A DNA stretch of 64,000 nucleotides from Loxodes magnus. Its lineage: Eukaryota > Ciliophora > Karyorelictea > Loxodida > Loxodidae. The notes beneath the pieces were generated by a model. The model saw only the letters and a program-made list of their open reading frames with translations, did not search any database and was not told where the DNA came from. The stretch spans positions 248,001 through 312,000 of the forward strand of contig CAMPDV010000202.1 in NCBI GenBank assembly GCA_946699065.1, read 5' to 3'. This document shows positions 1-11,882 of this stretch, in pieces (the first letter of the stretch is position 1; each line of letters opens with the position of its first letter). A program made the position numbers and the translations under genes.

Positions 1-141
1 CATAACTTGAGGGTTATTTTACAGTCTGCTTATAACTCAATTATTTTTCACAGCTAGTGCTTTCACTTTACTATGAGTTATACATATTTAAAGCTTTTAA
101 TTTACTTTCCTTAATTTATACTTATTTAGCTTTTACTAAAA

Positions 142-876
142 ATGACTGCATTAATAACTTAAAGTATTATCTTTAAGAATCAATCCTTCTTGAGTTATTT
201 TCGTAATTTTCTTTAGAACTTAATTTTATAAACAAATATAGAGATACATTTTTTAATAATAAACTGCTTTTATATCTAGAAGGGCAAAAATATATTAAGA
301 TAGAAGTTATTAAAGCAGAGAATGCTATATAGCTAATATATAAGAAAAAAAGAAATAGGTATATAAGCAAACGATTTACTTTAATAATTAGATGCTGTAA
401 TTAAATAGAAAAAGGCTTATAACATAGTGAAAAATTGATTAGAAAACTTTATTATTCTTAATCTTCATTCAATTTAGCATAAACAATCTTCTTGCATCAC
501 TCAAATATAAAGTTACTTAATTTAAGTATTTGTCAAAAGAATTATCTAGATCAAATTAATATTGTAAGCATATCTTTAGATTTATTTCAATAGCCAATAA
601 AAACTGCTGCTTATATAGATTATACGATATAGAGAAAACCATAATTATTAACTTTTCTATCTACAAGAATCTTTTACTCGAAGTTTATAGGAGAAATATT
701 AAGACCATAAATACTAAATAAACAATTTAGGGGTAAACATAAAGTTATGATATTTAAGACTAAATAGAATAGATGAAGGAAATGAAATTAATAATCGCAT
801 CAGAATGTAAAAGAAAGAGTTTAATTTTTTAAAAGCACCTAAAATTAAATGATTTATATTTACTTAGCTTTTATGA
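142..876 (+). CDS. Unrecognised protein (245 codons)
   Basis: Open reading frame under the TAA/TAG = Gln, TGA = Trp code, from ATG 142 to TGA 874-876. It contains three in-frame TGA codons that would be Trp. The translation is rich in Gln, Lys, Ile and Leu, with hydrophilic and helical stretches such as LDAVIKQKKAYNIVKNWLEN. I recognise no domain. The kelch gene begins 64 bp downstream on the same strand. The start could lie further upstream because no stop closes the frame before the ATG. The composition looks coding, but only TGA can end frames in this genome, so open length alone is weak evidence. Confidence 0.35.
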
Positions 877-939
877 ATAAAATAACTAATTTTGTATTTA
901 AGAAAAAGAATTTAAAGTTAAAGCATATTTAAAATAAAA

Positions 940-1953
940 ATGGGATGCAAAAAGTCCAAGCCCGAAGAACATACTAAATCACTAAAACAAGAAACAACTG
1001 TATCTACAAAATAAGACGATGCAGCTTATTAGAAAATTGAAAAGGCAGAGGAATAAGAAATTGCTATTGAAAAAAGAGTTTTTGATTGAAATTAAAATGA
1101 AGAATAGTATAAAAAATTCTGTGTTTTGCCTTAAGAAAATAAAAATCAGTTTCATTTATTCATATGCTCTACAGAAGCTTATGCTTAACTTACCATTAAT
1201 TTTTAAATACCACTCCTGACAAGCTTAGCAATATATCAGGAAATAATTTATGTGGTAGGTGGAACTTTTGATATAGAGAAGCAAGAGTGCTTAAAAACAG
1301 CAAAGAAAGTGTCTTTATCAGGTGAAGATCTTGATATGCCAGAATTGAATACAGAAAGAGTAGGATCTTCTTTAATCATTGCTGGATACTATTTATTTGT
1401 AGTTGGTGGACATAATTTTAAGAATTCACTTAAAGAAGTAGAATGCATAAGCTTATCTAGTTTTGAGCACTTTTCAAAATGCGCACCTTTACTAGAGCCA
1501 AGAGCATTTTGTTCTTTGTTCGTTAAGGAAAAAAAGATTTATGCGTTAGGAGGAAGTGATTTACAAGCAGATAATTGTTATAAAAACAGTTCTGAAGTTT
1601 ATGACCCAGAAGAAGATATTTGAAAGTAGTTTTCCTTAACTCTCGCAATTGGGGTACATAATTTAGGTTCTTGGGGTGATCCTATCTTAGTTTTCGGAGG
1701 ACAATACTAAAACTCTGAGACAAAGAAGGAAATTTTTCATGATTAAGGTAATAAAATAGAAAACGGTTAAAACTAATAATTTTGAATAGGGGAAGGTCTT
1801 ATTGCAAATACTCCAGCTGTAAGAAATGATGATTATATATATTGTTGGATGCTAAATTAAGAACAAAAATGGAAAGTTTTAGCTATAGATATTTATAAAC
1901 TTGAAGTAGATATAGCTTACCATGGAAAATTGGGAATAAAATGGTTTATCTGA
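940..1953 (+). CDS. Kelch-repeat protein with lipid-anchor N-terminus
   Basis: Encodes 337 residues starting MGCKKSKPEE. Gly2-Cys3 followed by lysines is a typical N-myristoylation/palmitoylation signal, so the protein probably sits on membranes. Kelch-type beta-propeller blades are visible: IIYVVGGTFD, YYLFVVGGHN and KKIYALGGSD followed by SSEVYDPEEDIW (W = TGA), then ILVFGGQ. The diglycine after three or four hydrophobic residues and the downstream Y-D-P...W spacing are the kelch signature. Many TAA/TAG codons must be Gln. Under the standard code only a fragment from about 1252 to 1623 is open. Kelch propellers bind proteins; the partner is unknown. The stop is taken as TGA 1951-1953. The frame stays open afterwards, but that sequence overlaps a better minus-strand reading. 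Confidence 0.8.
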
Positions 1954-2034
1954 AACTTTTTTTTACATTCTTTTTAGTTAATTAAACTTAAAAAAGTCAT
2001 TTGCATATTTAAATGATCTTTCCTTTTAATTAAG

Positions 2035-2556
2035 TCACTTTATCTCTACCCCTATTAATATATCTCTAAGAGGTATTTTAGAATCACTTATTTCTATAAA
2101 ATAATGCAATACCTTTGAGATAACTCTTATATAGCCTTTTATCTAAAAATTGATCTCACTCCACTTAAATGTTCTAATCTCTTGCCTACTATACTCACTT
2201 TAGCAACCTAATTCTTTCATTTACTAAATTTGCTATTATCATCTTACACTGATATTCAATATAAGCTTTCTAAGATAAGAGTATATTTATATCATACAGA
2301 TAATCATGCTGCTAGCACTTTTTTATTCATTGTGATATTAGGATAGGATTCTCAGTAATTATATTACATTTTAAAGATTAATGCTATAAAGCTTTAATCT
2401 AAACTATGTAAATTACTAATAGAGTTTATACAGGAAGTGAGAGTTAAATGAAAATGCTCAAGTGAGGTAATTTTTTTGGAAGCCAAGAGACTAATTTAAA
2501 ACTATTAATTTACAAATTGATAGATAGGAAGTGTTTTAGCTTACAAATTAGTACAT
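2035..2556 (-). CDS. Unrecognised protein, minus strand
   Basis: Minus-strand frame from ATG (2556) to TGA (2037-2035), 174 codons, two internal TGA as Trp. The translation has helix-like segments (for example YSYLRKLILNISV and GYIRVISKVLHYF) and purine-rich codons, as in other genes here. It lies about 90 bp downstream of the RING-H2 gene on the same strand and is convergent with the kelch gene. A competing plus-strand frame (about 2104-2448) is also open, but it is leucine-rich and looks like an antisense shadow. No domain recognised; the 3' end could extend past 2035. Confidence 0.35.
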
Positions 2557-2646
2557 TTTAGGACTAGATAAAGATTAAAGAATATAAATGATTTAGTAGG
2601 TAAATAAAGTTAGGATATAACTAATAAATTACATATGATATTGAGA

Positions 2647-3513
2647 TCACTCTTCGAGATTACTGAAACTCCTTATTATTAACTATAGCCTCTCATTTTA
2701 TAATTCTTATGCTACATTATTTCTGCATAGAGGACAGAATGATCTTATCTTTAATCATTCTTTCGCGCAATTTTCATGAAAGTAATGCAAACAATAAGGA
2801 AGTACTTTGACTACTTCTCCGTTCTATTCATAAAAAACTTACAGTAATTTCAGCTAAACAAATAGAGCATTCTTAAAAGCTGCAAGCATTATCGTTCTTG
2901 ACTGTTTCAGTTTTGATTCTATAGATCTATTCTTCAGACAGACCTTCTTACATGTTCCTAGCTCATTACTATGCAAATTCATTTTACTCCTGCTCTTCAA
3001 AATCTCATATAGCATCTAAATTATTTGAAACAAAAGATCCTTCTAACTATCTTCTATTTTCAAGAAACTGCTTAAAGTCTTTAATAATTTGCGAAATTCC
3101 AAATACCATAAGAAGTAGATACACAGTGATAAACACGTAAAAAATTCACAATAAAAAGCCTATTATTCATGACGGAAATTTCTTGGGGATCTGGATAGAA
3201 ATAAAGAATAACTTACACATTTCTTATCTTAGTTGATATACTAAAGGTACCAGATAGTACCTAGAATAGTTCATAGTATTAAAAAAGGCATAACTACGAA
3301 TAGTGTCATAAATAAAGAAGCCCATTTAATTTTAGAGTCAACTCTTTTAGTTAGCTTGTAAAGACCCAGCAAAATAAATATCGTTATGAAAGAAACAAGC
3401 ATTCATATAGTAACTGGTTAATGACAAGTAAACTAGTTCCAATATTTAAGCAACACTCAAAGTAGATATATCAACAGACCAAAAATAATTCACTCCTAAC
3501 AACTAATTCTCAT
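2647..3513 (-). CDS. Membrane-anchored RING-H2 finger protein (probable E3 ubiquitin ligase)
   Basis: Two introns are needed: 26 nt (GTAAGT...CCAG, near 3217-3242) and 19 nt (GTAAGT...ATAG, near 2831-2849), giving 273 residues. The N-terminus starts MRISCQEWIIFGLL and has about three hydrophobic spans, with a fourth after the first intron. The RING-H2 lies at about residues 207-246: C-x2-C (CSIC), C-L-H-Y-F-H, then C and C-P-L-C. The C-x-H-x2-H-x2-C core is clear. It would bind an E2 and ubiquitinate membrane-proximal substrates. Splicing restores the frame exactly across the RING (LAEIT|NGEVV). The stop is TGA 2649-2647. The start is 38 bp from the divergent gene at 3552. Confidence 0.85.
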
Positions 3514-3551
3514 TTTATTCTTTTTAGCTTTTTTAATTATCGAGGAGAAAA

Positions 3552-3997
3552 ATGGAAAGAGAATAAGAAAGACTAAAGAAGAAATATGTTTGAAGACATC
3601 ATTTAAGCATTTAAGCCTCTAATTGTACATAAAAAAAAATCAACCCATGTCACTTTACTTCTAAAGTTGTAAATGATAAACTTGGTTTGAGTATCAAGAT
3701 AGGAAAAAAATAATTTAGTGGGTCAGTTAAGTTTTAAATATTCATAAAAAATAATATAAGTTTCTAGTTAATGAGTTCAAAGTTAATTTAGATGCTAGTA
3801 TAATATAATAAAGTGAAAATAAAAAAAAACCAAATAGCAATAAGCTTATATATCAAGCATGATTATTACACTATAAATTGCTATAAACTTAATTAAAGCT
3901 AGTGTTAGTAGAGATTTAAAAAAATTGATTTACAAAAAGAAAATTAGCTTTAAAGTCAAATTCTAGATTATTTAAAAAGAAGAAGGATTTATTGTGA
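3552..3997 (+). CDS. Small basic protein with one predicted intron
   Basis: Model: exon 3552-3725, intron 3726-3760 (35 nt, GTTAAG...ATAAG), exon 3761-3997 ending in TGA; 137 codons. The first exon gives MEREQERLKKKYVWRHHL and ...SKVVNDKLGLSIKIGKKQ. The second continues FLVNEFKVNLDASIIQQSEN and ends in a Lys-rich tail, FKKKKDLL. The frame change between the two protein-like halves is what suggests the intron; its 5' site is weaker than GTAAGT. It is divergent from the RING-H2 gene and convergent with the stomatin-like gene. Function not recognised. Confidence 0.45.
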
Positions 3998-4055
3998 AGA
4001 AATAATATAAAAATTTACATTTAAATATAATTTTTATAATGGAAATTCTAAAAAA

Positions 4056-5195
4056 TCATAGTTTACCTTTAAGCATTTCTTCTACTTCGCTTATATCATG
4101 GTCTTCCTTTTGTCCAGACTTTTCAGTTTCTGGTTGCTTTTTTGAAGCTTAAGCAAGATTTTCTAGCATTTATAGATTATCAAGTACTGATTAACTTTTA
4201 TTTTCAAATGGCAAGTTTTGTTCTATAGGCTAATAGCTTGATTGCTAAAATGTTTATTGCTCCTAATTTCTGGATGTTTAATCTTCTAATTCTTTTTGTA
4301 TTTTTTCAGTGTCAATTTATTCGTTTTAAGCATCAGAAAATATACTGAGAGCTTAGGAAGTCATTTTCTGAGCGTTAGAAGCATTAGCCTGAATAATTAA
4401 AGTGTTTTTTGGTTGAGCTAGTTAACGAAAAGCATGAACATACTTTTCTGCTAGTTAAAGTTAAGCTGCTTTGATACTTTTTTTAGATTAAAAAGCCTAT
4501 GAAAGCATTTGAAGAGCTTATGCAGTAGCTTAAGCTTTCATACTAATGGCTCTCGCTTCTCCTTCTGCTTTTAGAATAATAGAATTTTTTTCACCTTCGC
4601 TTACGTTAATAGTAGATTACCTTCTTCCTTCACTTGCAAGAATATCTGATCGTTTGAAACGTTCAGCCTCAGATTAAAGCTCCATAGCTTTTTTTATTAC
4701 AGGAGGAGGTGTAATATCCTTTATTTCATATCTAAGGCATTTTATTCCTCATTCTTCAGATGCATGGTTCAGAAAAGTGACAATAGCTGTATTTAGACGT
4801 TCTCTTTCTTAAAAAATACTGTCTAATGTCATCTTACCCAGTTCAGATCTCATTGTGGTTTAAGCAAGTTATGTAATAGCCAGTTTAGGATCAGACACTC
4901 CATAAGATGCCTTATATGGATCAATTACTTTAGTGTAGATAACTCCATCAATAAGTAAGCTCACATTATCCTTCGTAATAGCTACTTATTGGTTAATCTA
5001 ACTTACTTCTTCCTTTAGCGAGTGAATATATGCTCTGGATTCAATTATAGGTATTAAAAAATGCAATCCAGGGTCAAGAAGCTTTCTGTACTTTCCAAAT
5101 CTCTCCACTACAACAGCAGTTTACTGAGGTACTATAACGAGCCCAAAGTGTTAATTCCCTAACGAAATGTTTCTTCTTATTCTTTTTAAAAGCAT
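4056..5195 (-). CDS. Stomatin-like (SPFH/band 7) protein, probably mitochondrial (SLP-2 type)
   Basis: 379 residues, no intron. The start MLLKRIRRNISLG is short, basic and amphipathic, like a mitochondrial presequence. The SPFH domain follows: QQTAVVVERFGKYRKLLDPG, then LHFLIPIIESRAYIHSLKEE and the conserved VIYTKVIDPYKASYGV, MRSELGKMTLDSIFQERERL and W-G-I-K-C-L-R-Y-E-I-K-D-I (W = TGA). The coiled-coil part has EAERFKRSDILASEGRRQ and ILKAEGEARAISMKAQATAQ. The C-terminus is a Gln-rich acidic tail. These are hallmarks of stomatin-like protein 2, an inner-membrane scaffold that organises cardiolipin-rich domains and proteases. The start is 23 bp from the divergent gene at 5219. Confidence 0.92.
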
Positions 5196-5218
5196 ATTAT
5201 AGCTTAAAAAATCTAAAT

Positions 5219-6346
5219 ATGAAAACTTAGACTTAAATGCCGGGAAATTAAAGCAAGATAAAAGTTAAAAAGAAGCTAGATTTAAACTTCCTTACTTAAG
5301 ACAAATAAGCAAGAGGCTAAAGCTAGCTATAAAAAAGTTAGCTAAACATAAGAGTAAACAAGATTAACCATACTTTAGAAATAAAAGCATCTATATTAAT
5401 AGAAATTATATGAAGCTTTTTAATTTAAAGATATAGATTATTAAATATGCTGAAAATTAATGAACGAGTATAAGAAGCATTAATCGGGATTTCTCTTTCA
5501 AGTACTAAATAAAGGATAATAAAATCTAATGCACTATTAGGTAAACATAATCCTTTATTTATTTGTTAAAATAATAATCAGCTTATAGATAAATTAATTA
5601 GAATTAATATTAAAAGCAATGTAACTTTATAACTGAAGGTATGTAATAAAATATTTAACCAAAGGAAATAATAAAAATAGACGACTTTTACTTTATTTCT
5701 TTATTTCTTTCATTCTATCATTTTTATTTTGCTATATAGTGAAGCTATGTAAAATTATATCTGATGGGACAATGAATAGACTAGAGTGTTTTATAGCTAG
5801 ATTTATTATCTTTTATTAGATCTACTTAACCTTATTTCATTTGTAAATGCTTCTAAATTATTTTTAGATAAAGCTTTGATATTATAATATAATATCGCGA
5901 TGGAATAATATCATACTGAAGTTTCTATTTTTCTATTGAAGCTTTAAATAAGAGATCATTTAGTCCATCTGAAGAATTATATCTTACATTAGGTGGAAAT
6001 TAATTTATTAACCTCAGAGCGGACTTTTCTTTCCTTTGAATAATTAGAATAAAAATACGCTTTAGATTAGAACTGTAATAAGTAAAGAAGGTTTTAGAAG
6101 TAGCATTTTTGAATAAAGAAGAAACCAAAATAGCATTCTTGAGATTTCATTCAACGTAATTCTCAAATCTTTATTATCTTCGTTCTTATTAGTTTAACCA
6201 ATTAAATTTTTCAAGCTGAGAAGAACATTCACTATTTATAAATCCTTATTATTACAGAGCTATAATCTAGGTAATTAACCTTATACTTCATATTATTATT
6301 TTATTTTAGACTTATCCATTTTAAATTCAAAATTAAGAATATTTGA
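5219..6346 (+). CDS. Unrecognised protein divergent from the stomatin-like gene
   Basis: Frame from ATG 5219 to TGA 6344-6346 (376 codons) with a few TGA as Trp. The N-terminus is basic and Gln-rich (MKTQTQMPGNQSKIKVKKK). The middle is helix-rich (INERVQEALIGISL, FVNASKLFLDKALILQYN, SERTFLSFEQLEQKYALD). One or two hydrophobic segments occur near the centre and end. It reads as a real protein, but I recognise no family. A second frame over 5240-6150 is also plausible in places, so the model is uncertain. If TGA 6344 is Trp the protein runs on to about 6478. The remaining bases to 6671 are pyrimidine-rich 3' intergenic DNA shared with the convergent channel gene. Confidence 0.45.
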
Positions 6347-6671
6347 CCTAAATTTTTAGAGTAAATAAGTAATTTTTTTTAAATTTATTTACCTAAATTC
6401 GGTATAGATAACTATCAGAACACCAATTCCCACTTTTTTTATTTATCGCTCTTTCCCTTTAAATCTAAATAAGATTGATTATTTTCTCTTATCACATTTT
6501 CCCTCTCTGATTATGTAAAACTCTTCTAGTTTTCTTCATATTTTAACCTGTTTTATTTACACATTTATCAGATTCAATTTACCCTTTAAAACACTAAAGA
6601 CTAAAATTATTGTAAGATACAATAGAAAGTTAGTTAATGAAATTAGAAGCTTTAAGTTAGTAGTTTTATAT

Positions 6672-8642
6672 TCAAATTAGAGTTAAAATTTTAGACTCTA
6701 TCTTTCTGAAATCTCTTTTCATGTCTGCTTGCAAATCTGTTAACTTCCTTGCAAGTGCATTTTACTTTTTTTCCAGTCTGATTGCAATAGAATCAATTTC
6801 CGGTAATTTTGACTAATCTTTTTCTACTTTATTTAAATCTTAGCTTAAGCTCTGTTCGTTATATTTGCGAGTAGACTATAAGGAATAATCTTTGAAAGAT
6901 TGGAAACTTATTTTGCAGTCTTCTTCTATTATGTTGATATCCTAATATTTATAGATATACTACTGAGAGTTGTTTATCCCTTTCTAGTTCTTTTGATATT
7001 TACTTTTAGGAGAGAGATTTTGATTTTATTAGCTATTTCTTTCTTTTTACTTCTTTTAAAATTGAATTTTTGTCTCCATCTTAGGACTATTCTTACTTAA
7101 ATCACGTTCAAGTAAAACTATTGGAAACTTAGGTTCCGACGAAAAATAATTGTCCAAAAGCTCCTATCGACGTTATCAGTACTTTTTACTACACCATAGT
7201 AGATCTTAATCTCTAAACTAATTCAAAATTTATTTCGCAGTTAGCTTTTAAGGTTTAAACTTAGAGTTTAAGCTTTTTGAATAGAGAACTAGTTATCTAG
7301 TTTTATACCACAAGGTTCGCTTATAATACAAATCTTAGGACTCAGTTAATTACAATTCATGTTTGATCTTTCATTTAAAGTAGTCATACTTCTAGATCCT
7401 TCACTAGTTAATTACTTCATAGAACTTACTCTCGTTTAATCTAAGTAGCTTATTATGATCTTTCTTAATCTTAAGCTTATAAAACCTTTGGATACAAATA
7501 GCCGCTGTGCTAAAATGCTTTTTCTTCATTCTCTCGTTTTGCATGAATTTTATGGCGAATGATTCTTATTCACTCAAGGTTACAAATTCAAAACTTTGGT
7601 TTACAAGTCCTGATAGCAGAAAAGAACCAAAGAGTGCCACTGAAACTGCAATTGTTCTACCACCAAAAGTACCAGGCTGAATATCTCCATATCCTACAGT
7701 CATAAGAGTGATGTAAATACTATATACACAGGTATAATACTCATCTGATAGGGTCTTTTAACTATTTTTGTCAAAGATATATAAAAACCCAACTCTTTCC
7801 ACTAATCTTAGTAAATATGCTCAAATAAAAGGAGCTAAAATACAGGTTAGGAAAAGTATCCTGATGCTATATTTATTATATCATGTCTTGATAAGGAAAT
7901 TGTCAGTATAATTGAATTTGTTTAAGAGAGAAAAGAATTTCCCTTTAGAGTCAGCAAGAGGAGAGTAGAATCGTATTATATCTTTCAGTATTATAATTCT
8001 AAGGAGCATTATAATGATTATCCAGGCTTTTAGCATATCATATCTTAAACAGTTATTTTCATACTCTAATCCTTCTATGAAAGGTGGAATATGCACCAAA
8101 AGAATGAAGAAATAAACTATAAATTGACCAGATTCGTAAAAATTACAGGGAGATTTACCATAAGGAACCAAAAACTTGAGTCTATTAATATTGGTAGCAT
8201 TTCTAAAGCTACATCATAAGTATTTCATTCCAACGATTATGATAAATTCAATGAAGATTCTAAGATAGTTAACAAGAATGAAAGAGCCTCTCTTGTTTTC
8301 TATATCACAGGAAAAGAAATCCAAAAAAGTAGTAAATACTAATGTAAGTATAACAGTAAAGGCTAACTTCTTAAAATTCCTCTGAAGCTATGCATATTCA
8401 ATAGTTCATAGCTATAAAATTGCTTTACTCTGCAAGTTTTTTCAAACATAGAAACTATTGGACGTCATTTCATTCCTACCAATTTTTTTTCTTTTTTTAG
8501 ACTCTTTCATTTTAATCTAAACATTTAAATTTTCCTTCTACTTTTACTTTCTATCCTAAGCAATAATCTTCTTGAATTCTTTCCTAAAGCTTCCAACTTT
8601 AGCAGAGTTAGGCAAGGTATATTCAGTTTCATAAAAGTCCAT
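6672..8642 (-). CDS. SK-type (small-conductance, calcium-activated-like) potassium channel
   Basis: 656 residues in one exon from ATG 8642 to TGA 6674-6672. The N-terminal cytosolic region is Lys-rich. Six hydrophobic spans follow from about residue 95, with FTVILTLVFTTFLDFF as S1. The pore carries the selectivity filter T-L-M-T-V-G-Y-G-D-I at about residue 315, followed by the S6-like GRTIAVSVALFGSFLLSGLV. After S6 comes a basic region resembling the calmodulin-binding segment of SK channels (KFMQNERMKKKHFSTAAICIQRFYKLK, IQ-like). The long C-terminus ends in a coiled coil (LEKKQNALARKLTDLQADMK). Several Trp are TGA. It should pass K+ across a membrane; calcium gating is inferred from the family. 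The start is 53 bp from the divergent gene at 8696. Confidence 0.9.
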
Positions 8643-8695
8643 TAAATTTGAAAATAATTTATTCTTATTAATTTAATTTAAAAATAATCATTTTA

Positions 8696-9634
8696 ATGTA
8701 ATATATACGGAAGCATTTTCAGTGCTATTAATTTCATAACTATTCTTAGTATTATATTTGCTTATATTGCTGATGATTACAAACTATATCATATATAAAG
8801 AAGCTGCTAGATATATGTCTGATTATCTTACTTTTAGTTCTGGAAATTTATTTTTGTAGCTTATAAGTGAAATGAGATATTTCTGTACAAGCATTACTAA
8901 GCGCTTTATATAGAATTATTAAACTTCTTTTTTATGCTTCTATCTGAGGTAATAATCATACTCCTCCAACATTTTCACATCTAATGCAAAACTACTTCCA
9001 ATCGCATGTTCTATAACTGAAGTTTTAGTCTACTATATCTAATGTAATAAAACTGAGCAATAATAATCTCAGTTGAGCACACATAAGTATATACATACCA
9101 GGAATATAAGGGAATAAAATGAGGTATAGAGTTAGTAACTTAGAAAAGTGTAAAACGAATAGAATAGTTATAAGCTTATTCAAACAGCTGTAATTCTATC
9201 CTTTATCTACATTATATCAGACTTATACTAATAATACCTGCAATGAAGTAAGATCATTAAATTAGCAACTGGAATAAGTAGAATATTGGCAATATTTGGC
9301 TATAAAGGAACTAGTAAATGTATATAATGATAGAGATATTAATAAAGGATAAATGCCCTAACTTTATACTACTAGTAAGAATAGAAACAATACATATTTA
9401 GTTAATTATATGAAGTTAGTTAACGATGCGTAGTATTTAGATATTATTCTTATAAAAATATAAGATAAATATGTTTAGCCTTATTATAATCAATAGATGT
9501 TCCGTTTTCTCAAGATTGCAAGCAAAAAATTCGTATAAAAAGAGAAACTAGATTACTACTATACATTTGCTAAATAAATCTCTAATATACCTTTGAAGGT
9601 CGATTGATATATCCTTACTAGTTTAATTAAATGA
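8696..9634 (+). CDS. Unrecognised protein
   Basis: Frame from ATG 8696 to TGA 9632-9634, 313 codons. The N-terminal third is Cys/Tyr/Leu-rich and contains a probable membrane span (LDICLIILLLVLEIYF). The rest is hydrophilic with good coding character, for example KMRYRVSNLEKCKTNRIVIS and KQVEYWQYLAIKELVNVYND-like stretches. Its start is 53 bp from the SK channel start, so both could share one promoter region. The true start may be a later ATG near 9119 (MRYRVSN). No known domain seen. Confidence 0.45.
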
Positions 9635-9920
9635 CTAGCACTAAAAAATTATTTAAAGCAAAAGAGAAAAAATTTTAATCTTACTATAGATTCAAAATTT
9701 CTTAGTTTAGACTTATCTATTAGAGTGATTTATTAAGTGAAAATACTCTAATAAAAATGCTTTTATAATCTATTAAATCTACCTAAACTAATATCATGCT
9801 TATTTATTCTAATCTCTATGTTTTATCTCTTTCCCCACTAAGATTAATTAATTATTCATATACTCTCTAAATAAATATATAAATTGAACAAAGGAAAAGG
9901 AATATCTATTCTTAAGTAAT

Positions 9921-10662
9921 ATGGAAATGTGGGTATAAAATATATTAAGTTGGGATATAACGGTATAGAGGATAGCTAATGGCCAATTTTATTTTTTAGT
10001 TTCTACTTTATAAAGAAAATAAAAAATAATTAAGAATTAAAGTTTCAATTTTACTTAGAGAGAGCAAAGCCAAATATATATTTAGTGATTAAGATGACAT
10101 AGCACTTAATATTTAGAATTCAAACTAATTAAGAGCATTTTGATTTTATTTAAGGGTAAGCATTTGACGAAAATTTTAAGAGGTAGTACTAGTTACTATT
10201 TTAGATAGATTAAAGTATAAGAAAAACTAAGAATAACTAGAAAAAAACAGGATGAAATTGTCAGGTTCATGATAGATGTGAAATAGAGTAGTAATATATA
10301 AGATTAATTTTCCTTCGAAGTTGTAAAATAAAATAAAAGCAATAGTTAAACCTTTATCAGCTATATATAAAATTGACATTAAACAATAATTCGTTAAACC
10401 GATTATCAATATACTCTTAACATATCATCTACACAAGATTCTCCTTCTAAAGTATATTCTTTTTTTTATTTAAAAGATAAAAAAATTTAGTTTACTTTAT
10501 AAAGGAAAAGCATATTAACCATCTAAACTTCTGTCATTGTCTATATTAAGCTAATCTTCTTTCACCTTTAAGACAAAATGTATGATAAAGTATTTTTTGG
10601 TAAATAATTAGTTTAATTACATTCTTTTAATTTAATGCTATATCTTTCAGACTTTCATGTGA
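9921..10662 (+). CDS. Unrecognised protein with one predicted intron
   Basis: Starts MEMWVQNILSWD at 9921. The frame stays open to about 10451 with stretches such as KLRITRKKQDEIVRFMIDVK and NSQTFISYIQNWHQTIIRQ. A predicted 25-nt intron, 10452-10476 (GTATATTC...AAAAG), moves the reading to a frame ending in TGA 10660-10662, 49 bp before the next ATG. Without the intron the frame runs into the next gene in the wrong phase. A minus-strand stretch that is stop-free in the standard code overlaps (10227-10409), but it is Leu/Ile/Phe-rich and looks like an antisense shadow. Family unknown. Confidence 0.4.
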
Positions 10663-10710
10663 TGTTTAATTATATAAGTAAATAAATCATTGCCCAAAGG
10701 GTAAAAATTA

Positions 10711-11709
10711 ATGAAAAATGGTTTTGCTAATCCTTACCAGCCAATGTATACCTTAAGGAGAAAAGAAACATTTAAGGATAGTTATATCGACTTTATACAT
10801 ATTAAAATAACTGAAGCAGTATTGCATATATACATTGTATCGTTTATTACTAAAACATGCAAGCTTTCATCTTATATTGTTTTAATCTACCCTACAACTG
10901 TCTCATCATTTTCTTCTTTTTTGGAGCTCGTGGAATTTTTTTACGGTCTTTGAATTTATTACTTAGTACTTTTAGGAGTATTTCATTTGTGAATTATGGT
11001 TTATTCTAAACCTATCTACTTGATATTACATCCTGAAAGTAATAACTTGACACAGTATTCTACTTGGAGTTTAAATTAATCTGCTCGTTATGACTTCTTA
11101 TTGTGTAATTTAATTATGAGATATTGTCTTACAAGTAATTAGAGAAGATTAAAGAGCTTTCCAGATTTAAGTTACGCAAAGTGATTTAGTTTTACTTCAA
11201 TTTTAGTTATTTTAGCTCTTTAAATCTCTGTAGCTACTTTTAATTAATATCCTCAAGCGTGATGTACTTTAACTTAGGATTAGGAGAGAAAGTCCTTTAC
11301 TCTTTATGCTTCTCAACTGGAGGATATCTTTTTTATTTATCTTAGCTAATAAACTTATTGATCTGCGTCATAGCATCTCTTGTTTATCCTTTTGGCATCC
11401 TTGGGGAAATTTTAGGTAGCTTTAGTTCCATTTAATAAATTAAGCGAAATATCTTAAACTTTTATAATTTAAGCGTTTAAAATTAGTAAGTTACTCTCTA
11501 TTTCTCCAAATAAGCTTAAGAAACAAAAATAAGTTAGATCTACTAAGGATATGCTAATGTCTTGCAACTTTACTTATACCTTGTCTCCATATAAATTGAT
11601 AGTGCTACATCTTAAACTCAAACTATTACCTCGCATCATTGATAATAATCCTACTATAAGTACTAGAGTATTTACTTTCTTTGCTATTAATAGAGTATTT
11701 TTTCATTGA
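10711..11709 (+). CDS. Unrecognised membrane-associated protein
   Basis: 333 codons from ATG 10711 (MKNGFANPYQPMYTLRRKE) to TGA 11707-11709. The first 80 codons are open even in the standard code. After a TGA read as Trp comes a strong hydrophobic span (IYYLVLLGVFHLWIMV). More hydrophobic or amphipathic regions follow (FSFTSILVILALQISV, HLLFILLASLGKFQVALV), and the tail is basic. It reads convincingly as a polytopic or tail-anchored protein, but I do not recognise the family. It lies in a run of same-strand genes with gaps of 50-170 bp. Confidence 0.6.
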
Positions 11710-11882
11710 TATATAATATGATACTCATAAGCAAAAAATGCTTAGTTAAATAAAAAGAAATCAAAAATACATTAAATTAGAAGGTATTTAGATATAAAGT
11801 ATGCATCTAATGAGATAAAACAGTGATGTATAGATAATCTATTACAAGCACTCTTTTTATATAATTCTAGTAGAATAAAAAA

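Noticed and set aside
1252-1623. A 123-residue kelch-like ORF read in the standard code
   Set aside because: It is only the middle of the 337-residue kelch gene; it ends at an internal TGA that is Trp in Y-D-P-E-E-D-I-W.
7881-8171. Stand-alone minus-strand membrane ORF
   Set aside because: It is an internal fragment of the SK channel, bounded by a TGA that is Trp.
10227-10409. Minus-strand 60-residue hydrophobic ORF
   Set aside because: The plus strand is purine-rich and gives a better, longer charged reading; the minus frame has shadow-type composition.
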